The notes under the pieces: generated by a model
What the model was told of the DNA's origin: nothing
The model's input: the letters and a program-made list of their open reading frames with translations, nothing else
Databases searched by the model: none
Source of the DNA: Candidatus Bathyarchaeota archaeon
GTDB taxonomy: Archaea; Thermoproteota; Bathyarchaeia; Bathyarchaeales; Bathycorpusculaceae
Assembly: GCA_012515445.1 (NCBI GenBank)
Contig: JAAYYI010000045.1
Location: 1 to 55,669, forward strand
Direction of reading: 5' to 3'
Length of the DNA stretch: 55,669 nucleotides
Program-made: the position numbers and the translations under genes
In this document: in pieces, positions 8,959 through 17,527 of the stretch
How the letters are laid out: every line of letters starts with the position of its first letter
Numbering within the stretch: the stretch's first letter is position 1

Positions 8959-10074
8959 TTAATCGTAATGACTCGTGTATAACTCCATGAACTTGTCCGA
9001 AAAGTTAGGCAGCGAGAACCTATCTGCGATGATTTTAGCTTCATCCGCTTTACTTGATGTCCAATCGGCGATTTCTCGGCTTATTATCTGCACGGCGTCG
9101 GCTGTGTTTTGGTATCGGTACTGTGCAGGGACAAATTCCACCATACCGCCCGAGTTATGCACCACTGGTACGCAGCCAAGCGCCATAGCCTCCACGATGG
9201 AGATACCGAAGTGTTCGCCGATCATTGTGTGTAGATAGATTTTTGCTCGTTTAAGCAACGCAATTTTCTGCTCCGCAGACGCGTTTGGGTAAAATTTAAC
9301 TCGGTCGTCTACCCCAAGCTTCTTGACTACTGCTTGCAGGTAGTCGAGTACAGTCTGATTGTAGAGTCTTCCTATTACTGCGTAGTGGATAGATTTGTCT
9401 GTGTGCTGTGCGATGAGTGGGATACGTTCGAGCAGTTTGTTGCTGTCCAGCCGTGAAGTTGTGACCACAAGGTGTTCCGCCGGATTTTTAGTTGTGGTTC
9501 TGCCGATTTCGGATATGTTTGATGTGAAGGGTGGATAGAGGACTTTGACTTTTTTGTTTGAGAAAGCCTCAACTTCTCTCGCGGTGTAGAGGCTGTTGGC
9601 AATTACAAGATGTTTGGAGTAGTTGACAAGGTTTTTTTCGAGGAAAACCTCTGGTACAGTACCAGCTTGATTTATACGCGGATTCGATAGGTATGGGAAC
9701 TGTTTTTTGAAGGCTGCCCTGTTAAGGTGTGGGTAGTGAATGTAGCTTACTTGCGTCCACGGGTAAACGCAGTTTGAGAAGGCGTCGATAAGCGTGCCGC
9801 ATTTAGCTTTGGCGATGTAAGTGTGAATTATGGTTTGGTAGAAGTCGATTACGCCGCGGGGGGGAAAGTTTGTGGGTTGCTGGATTATCTGGATCTTGGG
9901 GTGCAGTGGTTCGCCGAAGTAGTTTTTGATGGCTTGTGGATTGATTTCTTGGGCTGAGAAGATTACTACGTCGCGGTTCCGCTGTGCAAGGGTGTTGGCG
10001 ATGGCGATTGCGACGAATTCTCCGCCGCCATACACGTTTAGAGTGGGGCAGAATACGCCGATTTTACCTGCCAT
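8959..10074 (-). CDS. Glycosyltransferase family 4, ALG11-like
   Basis: This 371-residue GT-B protein has the N-terminal loop LNVYGGGEFVAIAIA (residues 12-26), then VSYIHYPHLN, a pattern I associate with ALG11-type alpha-1,2-mannosyltransferases. The C-terminal domain has an intact E-x7-E motif in GEHFGISIVEAMALG, followed by PVVHNSGGMVEFV. Intact catalytic residues suggest activity on a lipid-linked oligosaccharide at the cytoplasmic face. It is the first gene of the minus-strand run that ends at the window edge and is divergent from the GH5 gene, with a 193-base gap between them. Mannose as donor is a family-based guess. Confidence 0.87.
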   Translation of the reverse strand: MAGKIGVFCPTLNVYGGGEFVAIAIANTLAQRNRDVVIFSAQEINPQAIKNYFGEPLHPKIQIIQQPTNFPPRGVIDFYQTIIHTYIAKAKCGTLIDAFSNCVYPWTQVSYIHYPHLNRAAFKKQFPYLSNPRINQAGTVPEVFLEKNLVNYSKHLVIANSLYTAREVEAFSNKKVKVLYPPFTSNISEIGRTTTKNPAEHLVVTTSRLDSNKLLERIPLIAQHTDKSIHYAVIGRLYNQTVLDYLQAVVKKLGVDDRVKFYPNASAEQKIALLKRAKIYLHTMIGEHFGISIVEAMALGCVPVVHNSGGMVEFVPAQYRYQNTADAVQIISREIADWTSSKADEAKIIADRFSLPNFSDKFMELYTSHYD

Positions 10075-10212
10075 TGATAACTCGCCTGGATAGAGAGAAA
10101 AATACCGATTTATTGAAATTTAAGGGGTTGCATGTTTACTTTTCCCGAATTTGTATGGTTTTTGCTTGCAAATTCAACTTTGCAAAGCGGTTAAACAATG
10201 TTTTCAAGAGAC

Positions 10213-10220
10213 TATAAAAA
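10213..10220 (+). promoter_or_regulatory. TATA box of the GH5 gene
   Basis: The octamer TATAAAAA sits behind the purine-rich AAGAGAC, as expected for BRE plus TATA. A start site about 25 bases downstream (near 10242) leaves a leader of about 25 bases containing the purine-rich ribosome binding site GGAAGAG at 10252-10258, nine bases before the ATG at 10268. The rest of the 10075-10267 gap is AT-rich and holds no other clear gene. Confidence 0.7.
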
Positions 10221-10267
10221 GGATCTAGCCCAAGAAGGGTTTCATAATTCAGGAAGAGAGAGAAAAA

Positions 10268-11896
10268 ATGAATACACATGCAATAGCGAAGACGCTAAAT
10301 GCCAGAAAACTCGCAAAGCCAATCGCTGTCGCCATGACTGCTTTTTTTATAGTCAGTATGATGTCAGCGCTTTCATTAGCTACAGTACAAGCAGCACCAA
10401 CAACCTCTGCTTTGCACACAAAAGGATCCTACATTTTGGACTCAAACGGTAACTCAGTTTACCTCCGAGGTATGGGTCTAGCTGGTTTTGCACCAAACAT
10501 GATTCTTTGGGGCAACGGCTCCGGCGACAACTGGGGCAACCAATGGAACCCTGACACTGCTATAATGGATCAGACATTCGCCGCAATGAAGGATCAATGG
10601 CACATTAACATGATCCGCGTCTTCATTTATCCAAGCTGGTACTACAGAGATAACATTGTTCCAGCACAAGAAGACCCAACAAACTATGGATCATACACAA
10701 CACCAATCAGCGTCAAATCATACTTACGCACATTAGCAACTGAAGCAGACAAATACGGAATCTATGTAAATATCGTACCATACATGATGACTCCATCAGC
10801 AAGCTCTTTCGGAGCAGACAAGTATGCTACCAGCAGCTTCGGTTGGCAGGGAATGCCGATGATGGGCTGGGATGAACCAGCAACACGGTTCCTAAGCGAT
10901 GCAGGATACGCAAACAACGAACAGGGATTCTGGAAGATGTTCTGGACTGACATGGCAAACAACCTCAAAGACTACCCCAACGTTATCTTTGATGCATGGA
11001 ACGAGCCAAACGTCGGAAGCGATGTAGACATGATCCCAGCTGGATACATGACTTATCTGCAGACCATGTACAACGCAATCCGCTCAACAGGCGCAACCAA
11101 CCTTATCATGATGCAATGGCACATGGGCTGGTTCCCCAACGGCTACGGTAATAACCTAAGCTGGGTAAAACAAATCTCAGATGCGATACCCAACTCAAGC
11201 AACATAGTCTACACAACCCACCTTTACTACTACGCACCAACAGACCTAACATCTTACTGGGCAACTGACTACACTGGACTTAAAGCACAACTCCAAACAG
11301 GCATAGACAGCATGGGCATCACCGCTCCTCTAGTAATCAACGAAGAAGGCTCATGCCTACAATACTCCTCAAACAGAGCACGCGACGTGACATGGTGGAC
11401 AAACCTACTGGCAGCTCAACGTGACCTAAACATCGGCGCAGGCGCATACTACTGGCTAAGCGACTCCGGTCTAGGCCCAGTCTATGCAGGCGAATCCATG
11501 CTGAGTAGCGGCTACTCACCAAACGACATGGGACAAGCATACATCAACGCCTACAAACCAACATCTGTACAGATCGAAAAACCAACATCAACAGCTACAC
11601 CAACACCGGCAACTCCAGCTACTCCAGCTCCAACACCCGTCGCTACACCTGAACCGACCGTTGCACCAACTCCAGCACCGACTCAAACACCAACTGCTAC
11701 ACCAGAACCAACTACCACACCAACCCAAACCCCCGAACCGACAAACACAACAACCCCGACAACAGAACCCACAACACCAGCAGCGCCAGAACCAACATCC
11801 GAGCAGACAATTGACGTAGTAGACGGATTCTTCTACAGAAACTTGCTATTCTTCTTCTGGCCACGATTCCAATCCTGGTTTGCTATCATGGTCTGA
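10268..11896 (+). CDS. Secreted glycoside hydrolase family 5 (cellulase-like) with Pro/Thr stalk
   Basis: The protein has 542 residues. Residues 1-43 are a signal peptide (basic start, hydrophobic core AVAMTAFFIVSMMSALSLA, AxA-like end). Residues about 47-425 form a GH5 (clan A) barrel: GSYILDSNGNSVYLRGMG, acid/base Glu246 in DAWNEPNV, and the nucleophile among Glu359-360 in LVINEEGS. Residues about 435-520 are a Thr-Pro-Ala repeat stalk. The end (FYRNLLFFFWPRFQSWFAIMV, read as two short pieces around WPR) is hydrophobic and could anchor it. It probably cuts a beta-glucan or mannan outside the cell. It is the only plus-strand gene inside the glycan locus, has its own TATA box and ends in a T-rich tract, so it is separately controlled. 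Confidence 0.9.
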   Translation: MNTHAIAKTLNARKLAKPIAVAMTAFFIVSMMSALSLATVQAAPTTSALHTKGSYILDSNGNSVYLRGMGLAGFAPNMILWGNGSGDNWGNQWNPDTAIMDQTFAAMKDQWHINMIRVFIYPSWYYRDNIVPAQEDPTNYGSYTTPISVKSYLRTLATEADKYGIYVNIVPYMMTPSASSFGADKYATSSFGWQGMPMMGWDEPATRFLSDAGYANNEQGFWKMFWTDMANNLKDYPNVIFDAWNEPNVGSDVDMIPAGYMTYLQTMYNAIRSTGATNLIMMQWHMGWFPNGYGNNLSWVKQISDAIPNSSNIVYTTHLYYYAPTDLTSYWATDYTGLKAQLQTGIDSMGITAPLVINEEGSCLQYSSNRARDVTWWTNLLAAQRDLNIGAGAYYWLSDSGLGPVYAGESMLSSGYSPNDMGQAYINAYKPTSVQIEKPTSTATPTPATPATPAPTPVATPEPTVAPTPAPTQTPTATPEPTTTPTQTPEPTNTTTPTTEPTTPAAPEPTSEQTIDVVDGFFYRNLLFFFWPRFQSWFAIMV

Positions 11897-11912
11897 TAAG
11901 CAAATCAGCCAA

Positions 11913-11928
11913 CCTTTTCTTCTTTTTT
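11913..11928 (+). terminator. T-rich terminator after GH5
   Basis: A pyrimidine tract CCTTTTCTTCTTTTTT follows the GH5 stop codon by 16 bases. Archaeal RNA polymerase commonly terminates on such runs without a hairpin. The convergent GT2 gene stops just beyond it. Confidence 0.6.
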
Positions 11929-11932
11929 AGCA

Positions 11933-12832
11933 CTATCCCCGTAATTGTCCCTTCATGAAACCGCATGTCCAAGCAGTAAGTTTTAATCCGTAATGAATTG
12001 GCAGCAGAAACATTGCTTTTTGATGCAGGTACCTGTACGCTGGAAAAGAGTACAGAAGACCAGTCACTAACCCGGCGAGGGGAGTCATTCTTGGCACTGA
12101 AAAGGCAGTACCAGTTTTGTGGTACGTCTGCTGGCAACCGTAGCCGTACCAGTAGTACTTTTTCATGAGCGCATGCGGGGTAGATAAGCCGCCGTGTAGT
12201 TCATAGAGTTCGCCGTCGTTAGCGATAAGCAGCCAGCCTGCCTTCTTTATCCGTATGATGAGGTCTAAATCTTCGCCGGCGCCTTTGATGCTTGTGTCGA
12301 ACCCCTTAACTTCTCTAATTGCTTTGGTTCGAAAAGTGGTTCCGCCGGTGCCGACGAGTTTCTCGGTTTTCCATATGATGCTTTTTGGTTTGCCGAACGT
12401 TTTCTGGTTAACGATGTTTGGAGCAACTTCAAGATTGAGCACAAAGTTATTCTCTACTGTCCTGAAGACACCTGCGGTTATGCCAACTTTAGGGTTGCTC
12501 TCCATTACTTTAACTTGGGTTTGGATATAGTTGGGTGTGAGTATTTCGTCCGCATCTACGAAGAGTAAGTATTCGCCGTCTGCTTTGTCCACGATAAAGT
12601 TCCTTGCACTGCCAAGCCCTCTCCAGCCGGATTTGAAAACTCTGATCTGGCTTGGGTATTGCTTGGCGTATTTTTTTAGTATCTGCGGTGTGCCGTCTGT
12701 GCTGCCGTCATCTACGATGATGAGCTGGATTAGTTGCTGCGGATAAGTCTGGTTGAGTACGCTCTCGATGGCGGCTGGGAGCATTTTTTCGCCGTTCTTA
12801 ACACAGACGCCAACTGTAATTTGCGCACTCAC
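11933..12832 (-). CDS. Glycosyltransferase family 2
   Basis: The 299-residue protein opens VGVCVKNGEKMLPAAIESVL, has [10 protein letters not shown] near residues 39-48 and FVDADEIL near 90-97 as DXD region, then GTGGTTFRTKAIREVKGFD and GAGEDLDLIIRI as acceptor/catalytic region. It is closely similar in layout to the protein encoded at 13344-14258 (both open with V-KNG and share the ending around HQKAMFLLPIHYGLK), so the two are duplicates separated by an acyltransferase gene. It converges on the GH5 gene, with 36 bases between the stops. Substrates are unknown. Confidence 0.88.
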   Translation of the reverse strand: MSAQITVGVCVKNGEKMLPAAIESVLNQTYPQQLIQLIIVDDGSTDGTPQILKKYAKQYPSQIRVFKSGWRGLGSARNFIVDKADGEYLLFVDADEILTPNYIQTQVKVMESNPKVGITAGVFRTVENNFVLNLEVAPNIVNQKTFGKPKSIIWKTEKLVGTGGTTFRTKAIREVKGFDTSIKGAGEDLDLIIRIKKAGWLLIANDGELYELHGGLSTPHALMKKYYWYGYGCQQTYHKTGTAFSVPRMTPLAGLVTGLLYSFPAYRYLHQKAMFLLPIHYGLKLTAWTCGFMKGQLRG

Positions 12833-12865
12833 AAAGCCCCCTCCCTATTCAGGTATTGTTTCCTT

Positions 12866-13363
12866 TTATGCGGTGATGGGTTTTAGGAACTTGACCGGTT
12901 TAGCTGGAACACCAACAGCCAAGCAGTTATCAGGAATATCCTTTGTTACGACTGCGCCTGCTCCTATGACTGCGTTTTCGCCGATGGTTACGCCCGGCAG
13001 TATCGTGACGTTGATTGATATTCGGGCACCGTTTTTTATGACAACGGGTTTAATGCCGCCTTCGCCCGCTTTGTAGCCCCAAAGCACGTTTGAATGCGAA
13101 AGCACATAATCGTAGCCGGCAAGGATCACGTCATCGCCTATGGAGATATTGGGGAACATGACATCCATGAATATATGGCTGCCAAACACAAATGGGTCGC
13201 CGATTTTGATTCCAGCCCACCTGTACATTTTAACCCTTAGGCTCTGGCTTGGAGCATTCATGCCCATGTAGCGTAGAAGCATTTTCCATGCAGTACCCAT
13301 TGGGTTCTTGTCTTTGATGCGTGTGCTTCTCAAAAAAATCACTCTAGTGGGTGTTGTGACCAT
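12866..13363 (-). CDS. Hexapeptide-repeat O/N-acyltransferase (WbbJ-like)
   Basis: This protein of 165 residues is a single left-handed beta-helix. Isoleucine-patch repeats run from about residue 55 to 155 (ISIGDDVILAG, ISINVTILPGVTIGENAVIG) and end in VGVPAKPVKFL, the usual end of xenobiotic/WbbJ-type acetyltransferases. A histidine in YVLSHSNVLW is a candidate catalytic base. It would use acetyl-CoA or another acyl-CoA to modify a sugar. It could be the FdtC/QdtC-type enzyme of the 3-amino sugar pathway, or an O-acetylase of the finished glycan. Its start overlaps the upstream GT2 gene by 20 bases. Confidence 0.85.
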   Translation of the reverse strand: MVTTPTRVIFLRSTRIKDKNPMGTAWKMLLRYMGMNAPSQSLRVKMYRWAGIKIGDPFVFGSHIFMDVMFPNISIGDDVILAGYDYVLSHSNVLWGYKAGEGGIKPVVIKNGARISINVTILPGVTIGENAVIGAGAVVTKDIPDNCLAVGVPAKPVKFLKPITA

Positions 13364-14258
13364 ATCCGCTTAGGTGAGCATCACAGAAGCCGAATAACCA
13401 AGCAAAACGCTTGTACGTATAATGCACTGGAAGCAGAAAGAAGGATTTATGATGCGTCAACAGGTACGCGCCCGGGGAGCGCAAAATACCCGCGATGAAG
13501 CCTCCGACCGGCGACATTTTAATTAGGTTAAGTGATCCGGGGTCCTTGTGGAAGATGTAGTGGCCGCCTCTGCCGTACCAGACGTACTGCTTCCAAAGTG
13601 ACTGCCAACTTGCGCGGGTGGATTCAGTGAATTTCTCGTCTGTTACAGCAAGTTCCCAGCCGTTTGCTCGGACTCGGTAAGCCATCTCCGTGTCTTCAGC
13701 TGCACCGTTGATTTTGGTGTCAAATCCGCCTACTGCACGAACTGCTGATGTCCGATAGATTGCACCCTCCGCGCCGGGCAGGTAGCCGTATTTGGAGGCT
13801 TTGGCGCGTTGGTTAAAAGTGGAGTCGACTGCGTAGACGATGTTCTCTAGGTCGGCTGCTAAGCCGTGCCCAATGTGAACACTGTATTTGCCGCCTGCTA
13901 TCGCAACGGTTGGGTTCTGCTCCATGAATTTAACTTGCTTTTCTATGTAGTCGGGGGCGAGGCTCATGTCAGCGTCGAGCCAGATGATGTATTTGCCGGC
14001 TGCTTGCTCCACGACCATCTGTCGCGCGATGCCAAGGCCGCCTGTTTCCTGCAGAATTCTGACGCTGCCATAGTCGATTGTTAGGTTATTTCGTATTATC
14101 TGGAGGGTGCCGTCTCTGCTGTTACCGTCGACAACCAGAAGCTCTGTATCCTCAGGCGGATATGTTTGGCTGCAGAGGCTCTGGATGGCGGTGTGGATGG
14201 TTTCTGCGCCGTTCTTAACGCATAATCCAACCGTCACCATGAGGGATTTATCTGCCAA
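13344..14258 (-). CDS. Glycosyltransferase family 2
   Basis: The protein has 304 residues: VGLCVKNGAETIHTAIQSL at the start, VVDGNSRDGT near residues 41-50, WLDADMSL near 92-99 (DXD), then PGAEGAIYRTSAVRAVGGFD and GAAEDTEMAYRV. It is a paralogue of the protein encoded at 11933-12832. The C-terminal segment around HHKSFFLLPVHYTYKRFAW may be a membrane-contacting helix. It is the first gene of a three-gene block with overlapping ends. Upstream (14259-14385) lie a G-rich repeat element and a TTTAAAG-type TATA candidate near 14350. Confidence 0.87.
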   Translation of the reverse strand: MADKSLMVTVGLCVKNGAETIHTAIQSLCSQTYPPEDTELLVVDGNSRDGTLQIIRNNLTIDYGSVRILQETGGLGIARQMVVEQAAGKYIIWLDADMSLAPDYIEKQVKFMEQNPTVAIAGGKYSVHIGHGLAADLENIVYAVDSTFNQRAKASKYGYLPGAEGAIYRTSAVRAVGGFDTKINGAAEDTEMAYRVRANGWELAVTDEKFTESTRASWQSLWKQYVWYGRGGHYIFHKDPGSLNLIKMSPVGGFIAGILRSPGAYLLTHHKSFFLLPVHYTYKRFAWLFGFCDAHLSGYGHNTH

Positions 14259-14285
14259 AATAATCAGCCAGTTTTTCTTTTATGA

Positions 14286-14319
14286 GGGAGGGGGAGGTCA
14301 TTCTGAAAGAGGTAGGTCC
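14286..14319 (+). repeat. G-rich intergenic element, copy 1
   Basis: This is one of three noncoding copies (others at 30430-30461 minus and 51287-51320 plus) of the pattern GGG-N-GGGGG-AGGTCA-TCTGA-N4-GGTAGGTCC. This copy lies in the 127-base gap between two glycosyltransferase genes, upstream of the minus-strand gene at 14258, on the opposite strand to it. No reading frame explains the conservation. Confidence 0.6.
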
Positions 14320-14385
14320 ACTCCACTTTTCGCCGACAAAAGCGTATACCGCTTTAAATAAGGGAGTCTAGAGAAAAATCAACAG

Positions 14386-15630
14386 TTAGAGCAGGTTATT
14401 TTTGCGCAATAAGTCCTCGTTGAGCAGTGTTCGTGATTCTGCAATGGGTTTCCAGAACGTAAAGTTCCGTTTAGTTAAAAATGACGTCAGCGCCAGTAGC
14501 AAAATAGCGTTGTTCTGGATAAGCTCAAAAGCCATAACCCTAAATCGCTTAATTGCAAGTGCTCCCAGAATTAAAATCACTAAGGCAACGCCGAGGAAGG
14601 GGTAAACAAACATAACCGCCGCAGTCAACGCAGCCAACGCAACCATAAGCAGCGGATTAAAAATGTGCAGAATAATCTCCGGAACCGCAATCCGCTTAGG
14701 CATCGACAACTTACCATGCACAAGCAAATTCAGGCATTTTGCCCACAGATGCTGCAGGTGCCCAGCCCTACGGATTTTAATATCCACTTTGCTCTTCCAC
14801 TTTATCGGGGTAACCGTAAAGAAGCCAACTTCGGGAATAAGCAGCGTCCTAAGCTTGGACTGCACGATGTCAAGCGCTGTCCCCGAATCGTCAGTTGCAT
14901 GATTAAACTCAGATAGCACACTGCGCTTGTAAGCTGCAAAGCCACCTTGGAAAAAGATCGTGGAATGCAGCTTGGATTCGCCGATTCGTACCGCTTGAAT
15001 ATTGTCGTCGTAGAATTGCTCGCCAAGCGTGACCCAACTGTCAGCTGGATTAAGCAGCAACTCGCGTGCAGTTATTGCGCCTACCGATGGATCGGAAAGG
15101 TAGCTGAGTGCTTTAGTGAGTATGTCGCTTGGCCAGAAGCAGTCCACGTCAGAGATGACTACAACGTCGACTTTGACGTTTTTTAGGACGCTATTTAGGC
15201 AGCCTGTTTTGCCCAGATGTTCTTTGGCGTCGAAAACCGTGACTTTCTGCGCTGGGTGAGCAGCGAGGTAGCTGTTTACCTCGTTTAGGGTGGCATCGTT
15301 AGAGCAGTCATTAGCGACTATAACCTCGAGTTTGTCTTCAGGGTATGATACTTTAGCGATGTTTCCGAGTTTTAGGCGAATAACTTTTTCCTCGTTATGA
15401 ACCGGAATTAATACTGCTACAGACGGCAAGTATCCGCTATCGAGTTTAAGGTTCCAAACCGACGACGAACGATTCTTCATGTAAACATAATAGGCGGCTG
15501 GAACACCGAAAAACACTATGCCGACAGCAACCCAAACAACCAAAAGCAAGCTCAAAAGACATCGCCTAAACAGAGTTGCCGTCTGCGAAGAACTTGAAAG
15601 TCTCCTTTGCCTGTTGTTCCTTTGAAACAC
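14386..15630 (-). CDS. Membrane-bound family 2 glycosyltransferase (BcsA/chitin-synthase-like)
   Basis: The longest frame has 414 residues. A membrane segment (about 26-50, LSLLLVVWVAVGIVFFGVP) is followed by the GT2 domain: VAVLIPVHNEEKVI, VANDCSNDAT, ISDVDCFWPSD near residues 155-165 (DXD), and IRRAGHLQHLW, a variant of the Q/RxxRW motif of processive synthases. Two or three membrane segments follow (about 305-390). The pattern is that of membrane-bound polysaccharide synthases. The first 21 codons overlap the upstream gene by 65 bases and look spurious. A TTG just past that gene's stop (about residue 27, near 15552) is the more credible start. Confidence 0.82.
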   Translation of the reverse strand: MFQRNNRQRRLSSSSQTATLFRRCLLSLLLVVWVAVGIVFFGVPAAYYVYMKNRSSSVWNLKLDSGYLPSVAVLIPVHNEEKVIRLKLGNIAKVSYPEDKLEVIVANDCSNDATLNEVNSYLAAHPAQKVTVFDAKEHLGKTGCLNSVLKNVKVDVVVISDVDCFWPSDILTKALSYLSDPSVGAITARELLLNPADSWVTLGEQFYDDNIQAVRIGESKLHSTIFFQGGFAAYKRSVLSEFNHATDDSGTALDIVQSKLRTLLIPEVGFFTVTPIKWKSKVDIKIRRAGHLQHLWAKCLNLLVHGKLSMPKRIAVPEIILHIFNPLLMVALAALTAAVMFVYPFLGVALVILILGALAIKRFRVMAFELIQNNAILLLALTSFLTKRNFTFWKPIAESRTLLNEDLLRKNNLL

Positions 15631-16468
15631 CGATCACAAGTCCGCTGATCCCGTCAAGACGCGCAATATAGCCGTATGCTTCAGCAGGCTTAAGGTAACC
15701 GGCTGCCAGCACGCTCATAGCGATCACTTCAGCATCTTTGGCGCGTTCAAGCGCTTCTTCGCATTCGCTCTGTGATGGACACATCTGGAAACCAACCTTG
15801 TTAAAGGAAGACGTCAATGTCAGTTTACTAAAGTCGATCCCCCATTCGCTAAACTTATCGACGAGGTAGGGGAAGTTGCGTGTTTCAAATCCTGGACGCA
15901 CACGCTTACTCTCTAGAAATGCGATGTAGCTTTGGCAAAGCTTCTTTAGGTTAAGCGCTAACGCCATATCCGTTATAATCTCATGAAGCATAAACGTTTC
16001 AAGATGCATATTTGCAGCCTTAACCGCATTAATCCGCGATAACTCGTAAGTTACATACGCTTTCAGCAGAGCAGAGAGATCAAACCGCAGTATACCGCCC
16101 GCATTAGCGGCAAGCACTTTCAGGTTAGAGGAAGAAAAAACCATCTGCTTCGTAAAACCTGTAACTAAACCATTTACGCCGCCAGTCTGCGTAGATTTCC
16201 TCACATACTCGTAAGCGTATGGTGCAATCGCATACAAAGATACCTCGCCACTGTAAACGCCGTTGAGCTCTCGTAATATCGAGAGGGTGGTTTCATCAAC
16301 CGAGAACATGAAGCCACCAGCGCCGTTCTCCAAACTGAGCTTAACCAAATTAGCAGCATAACCACTGATGTCTTCATCAGTTAGCCTTGCACGCGCCCGC
16401 CCCTGAGAAAGATGGCTGATTCCATGAAAGGGATTATCACCAACAAGAAGCCGCAGTTGCTTACTCAT
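15566..16468 (-). CDS. Conserved-looking protein of unknown function, possible TIM barrel
   Basis: I do not recognise this 300-residue soluble protein. It starts with LLVGDNPFHGISHLSQGRAR and ends with a segment (GISGLVIGVSKEQQAKETF) that resembles the last strand and helix of aldo/keto-reductase or other TIM barrels, where a glycine-rich strand binds phosphate or a cofactor. Alternating strand and helix along the length support a barrel (for example GGFMFSVDET, VSLYAIAPYAY, VIAMSVLAAGYL). It overlaps the oxidoreductase gene upstream by 4 bases, so it may act in the same sugar-nucleotide step. An aldolase or epimerase-like role is possible but not shown. Confidence 0.65.
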   Translation of the reverse strand: MSKQLRLLVGDNPFHGISHLSQGRARARLTDEDISGYAANLVKLSLENGAGGFMFSVDETTLSILRELNGVYSGEVSLYAIAPYAYEYVRKSTQTGGVNGLVTGFTKQMVFSSSNLKVLAANAGGILRFDLSALLKAYVTYELSRINAVKAANMHLETFMLHEIITDMALALNLKKLCQSYIAFLESKRVRPGFETRNFPYLVDKFSEWGIDFSKLTLTSSFNKVGFQMCPSQSECEEALERAKDAEVIAMSVLAAGYLKPAEAYGYIARLDGISGLVIGVSKEQQAKETFKFFADGNSV

Positions 16469-17460
16469 CCACAGAGTCTCCTAACCTGATCCAGCAAAAA
16501 ATCTACTTTTAAAGTCCCTAAGAAATCAGAATTTGTCCGAGACCCAGCTGCGATACATTCCAAAAAATGTATGTCTTCACGATAGTACTCGGGTCCACCT
16601 AGCAAGTAACCGACGTTATCATTCATATCGGGTCGATACCAATACTTTGGCCCTGAACCGTTCAGATCAAGCTTAACCACATCGTCACTGGCAGTTAACG
16701 CCCCTTTAGAACCATATACTGTTATACCGAACTCTGGCATACGGTACTCCTTCCTGCGCCAAGATACATCAAAACTACCTGAAATCCCATCAGAGCTTTC
16801 AACATGGAAGCTAACATCGTCCTCAGAGTTCGAAGCAATCCTAGAGTTCACTGTTGCAGCTGTAGTTTTCAAGTCGTCGAATAGCCAAACCGCTAAATCC
16901 ACAACATGTGACCCTAAATCGTCCAGCACGCCTCCACGTGCAGTTGAAAGTTTTGACCCATTTGGAACATCGGCGAAGTCAGAGGAGAAAGCAAAAGCAT
17001 TAAAGGATTTTACATCGCCGAGAATCTGCTGATCTAACAGTGACTTAACATAATTGAAGGTAACTCCGAACCGCTTCATGTAGCCAACCATGTTCACGCC
17101 GCCAGCTTGTTTAGACAGCGCAACCAGCTTCTCAGAATGGCTGAAACTGGATGTAAGCGTTTTTTCGACGAAAACGTTACTGGCAATTTTTTCCTCATAT
17201 ATCTGCTTAATTATTGAGTAATGACTAGGAATAGGAGTTAACACATATACTGCGTCTAAGTTAAGGTCGTTGAATTCCGCTAAGTCGCTGGTTATGACTG
17301 TATCACTGAAAGACTGCTTAGCGAAGGCTCGAATTAACCTGTTTTTGTCGCATAATGATGCAACCTCCACATTTTTAAGAGTGCTAAGCAGGCATGCGTG
17401 CATTATGCCCATTTTGCCGAGTCCAACAATGCCTATTCTAAACTTTGAATCAAATGACAT
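16465..17460 (-). CDS. Gfo/Idh/MocA family NAD(P)-dependent sugar oxidoreductase
   Basis: The 331-residue protein has an N-terminal Rossmann fold with IGIVGLGKMGIMHA (residues 9-22), VYVLTPIPSHY, and the family EK motif in VFVEKTLTSS, whose lysine is catalytic. The second domain has RGGVLDDLGSHVVDLAVWLF (residues about 175-194) with the conserved aspartate and histidine. Members oxidise or reduce a sugar hydroxyl, often on a nucleotide sugar; WbpB-type UDP-sugar 3-dehydrogenases supply the keto sugar for DegT aminotransferases. With two aminotransferases nearby that role is plausible. The substrate is not readable. Confidence 0.87.
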   Translation of the reverse strand: MSFDSKFRIGIVGLGKMGIMHACLLSTLKNVEVASLCDKNRLIRAFAKQSFSDTVITSDLAEFNDLNLDAVYVLTPIPSHYSIIKQIYEEKIASNVFVEKTLTSSFSHSEKLVALSKQAGGVNMVGYMKRFGVTFNYVKSLLDQQILGDVKSFNAFAFSSDFADVPNGSKLSTARGGVLDDLGSHVVDLAVWLFDDLKTTAATVNSRIASNSEDDVSFHVESSDGISGSFDVSWRRKEYRMPEFGITVYGSKGALTASDDVVKLDLNGSGPKYWYRPDMNDNVGYLLGGPEYYREDIHFLECIAAGSRTNSDFLGTLKVDFLLDQVRRLCG

Positions 17461-17527
17461 TTAGCGTTAACACTCTCCTCAAAAAAAGATGCAGCCAATG
17501 CGAGGAATATCTAAGGAAGAAAAAGGG

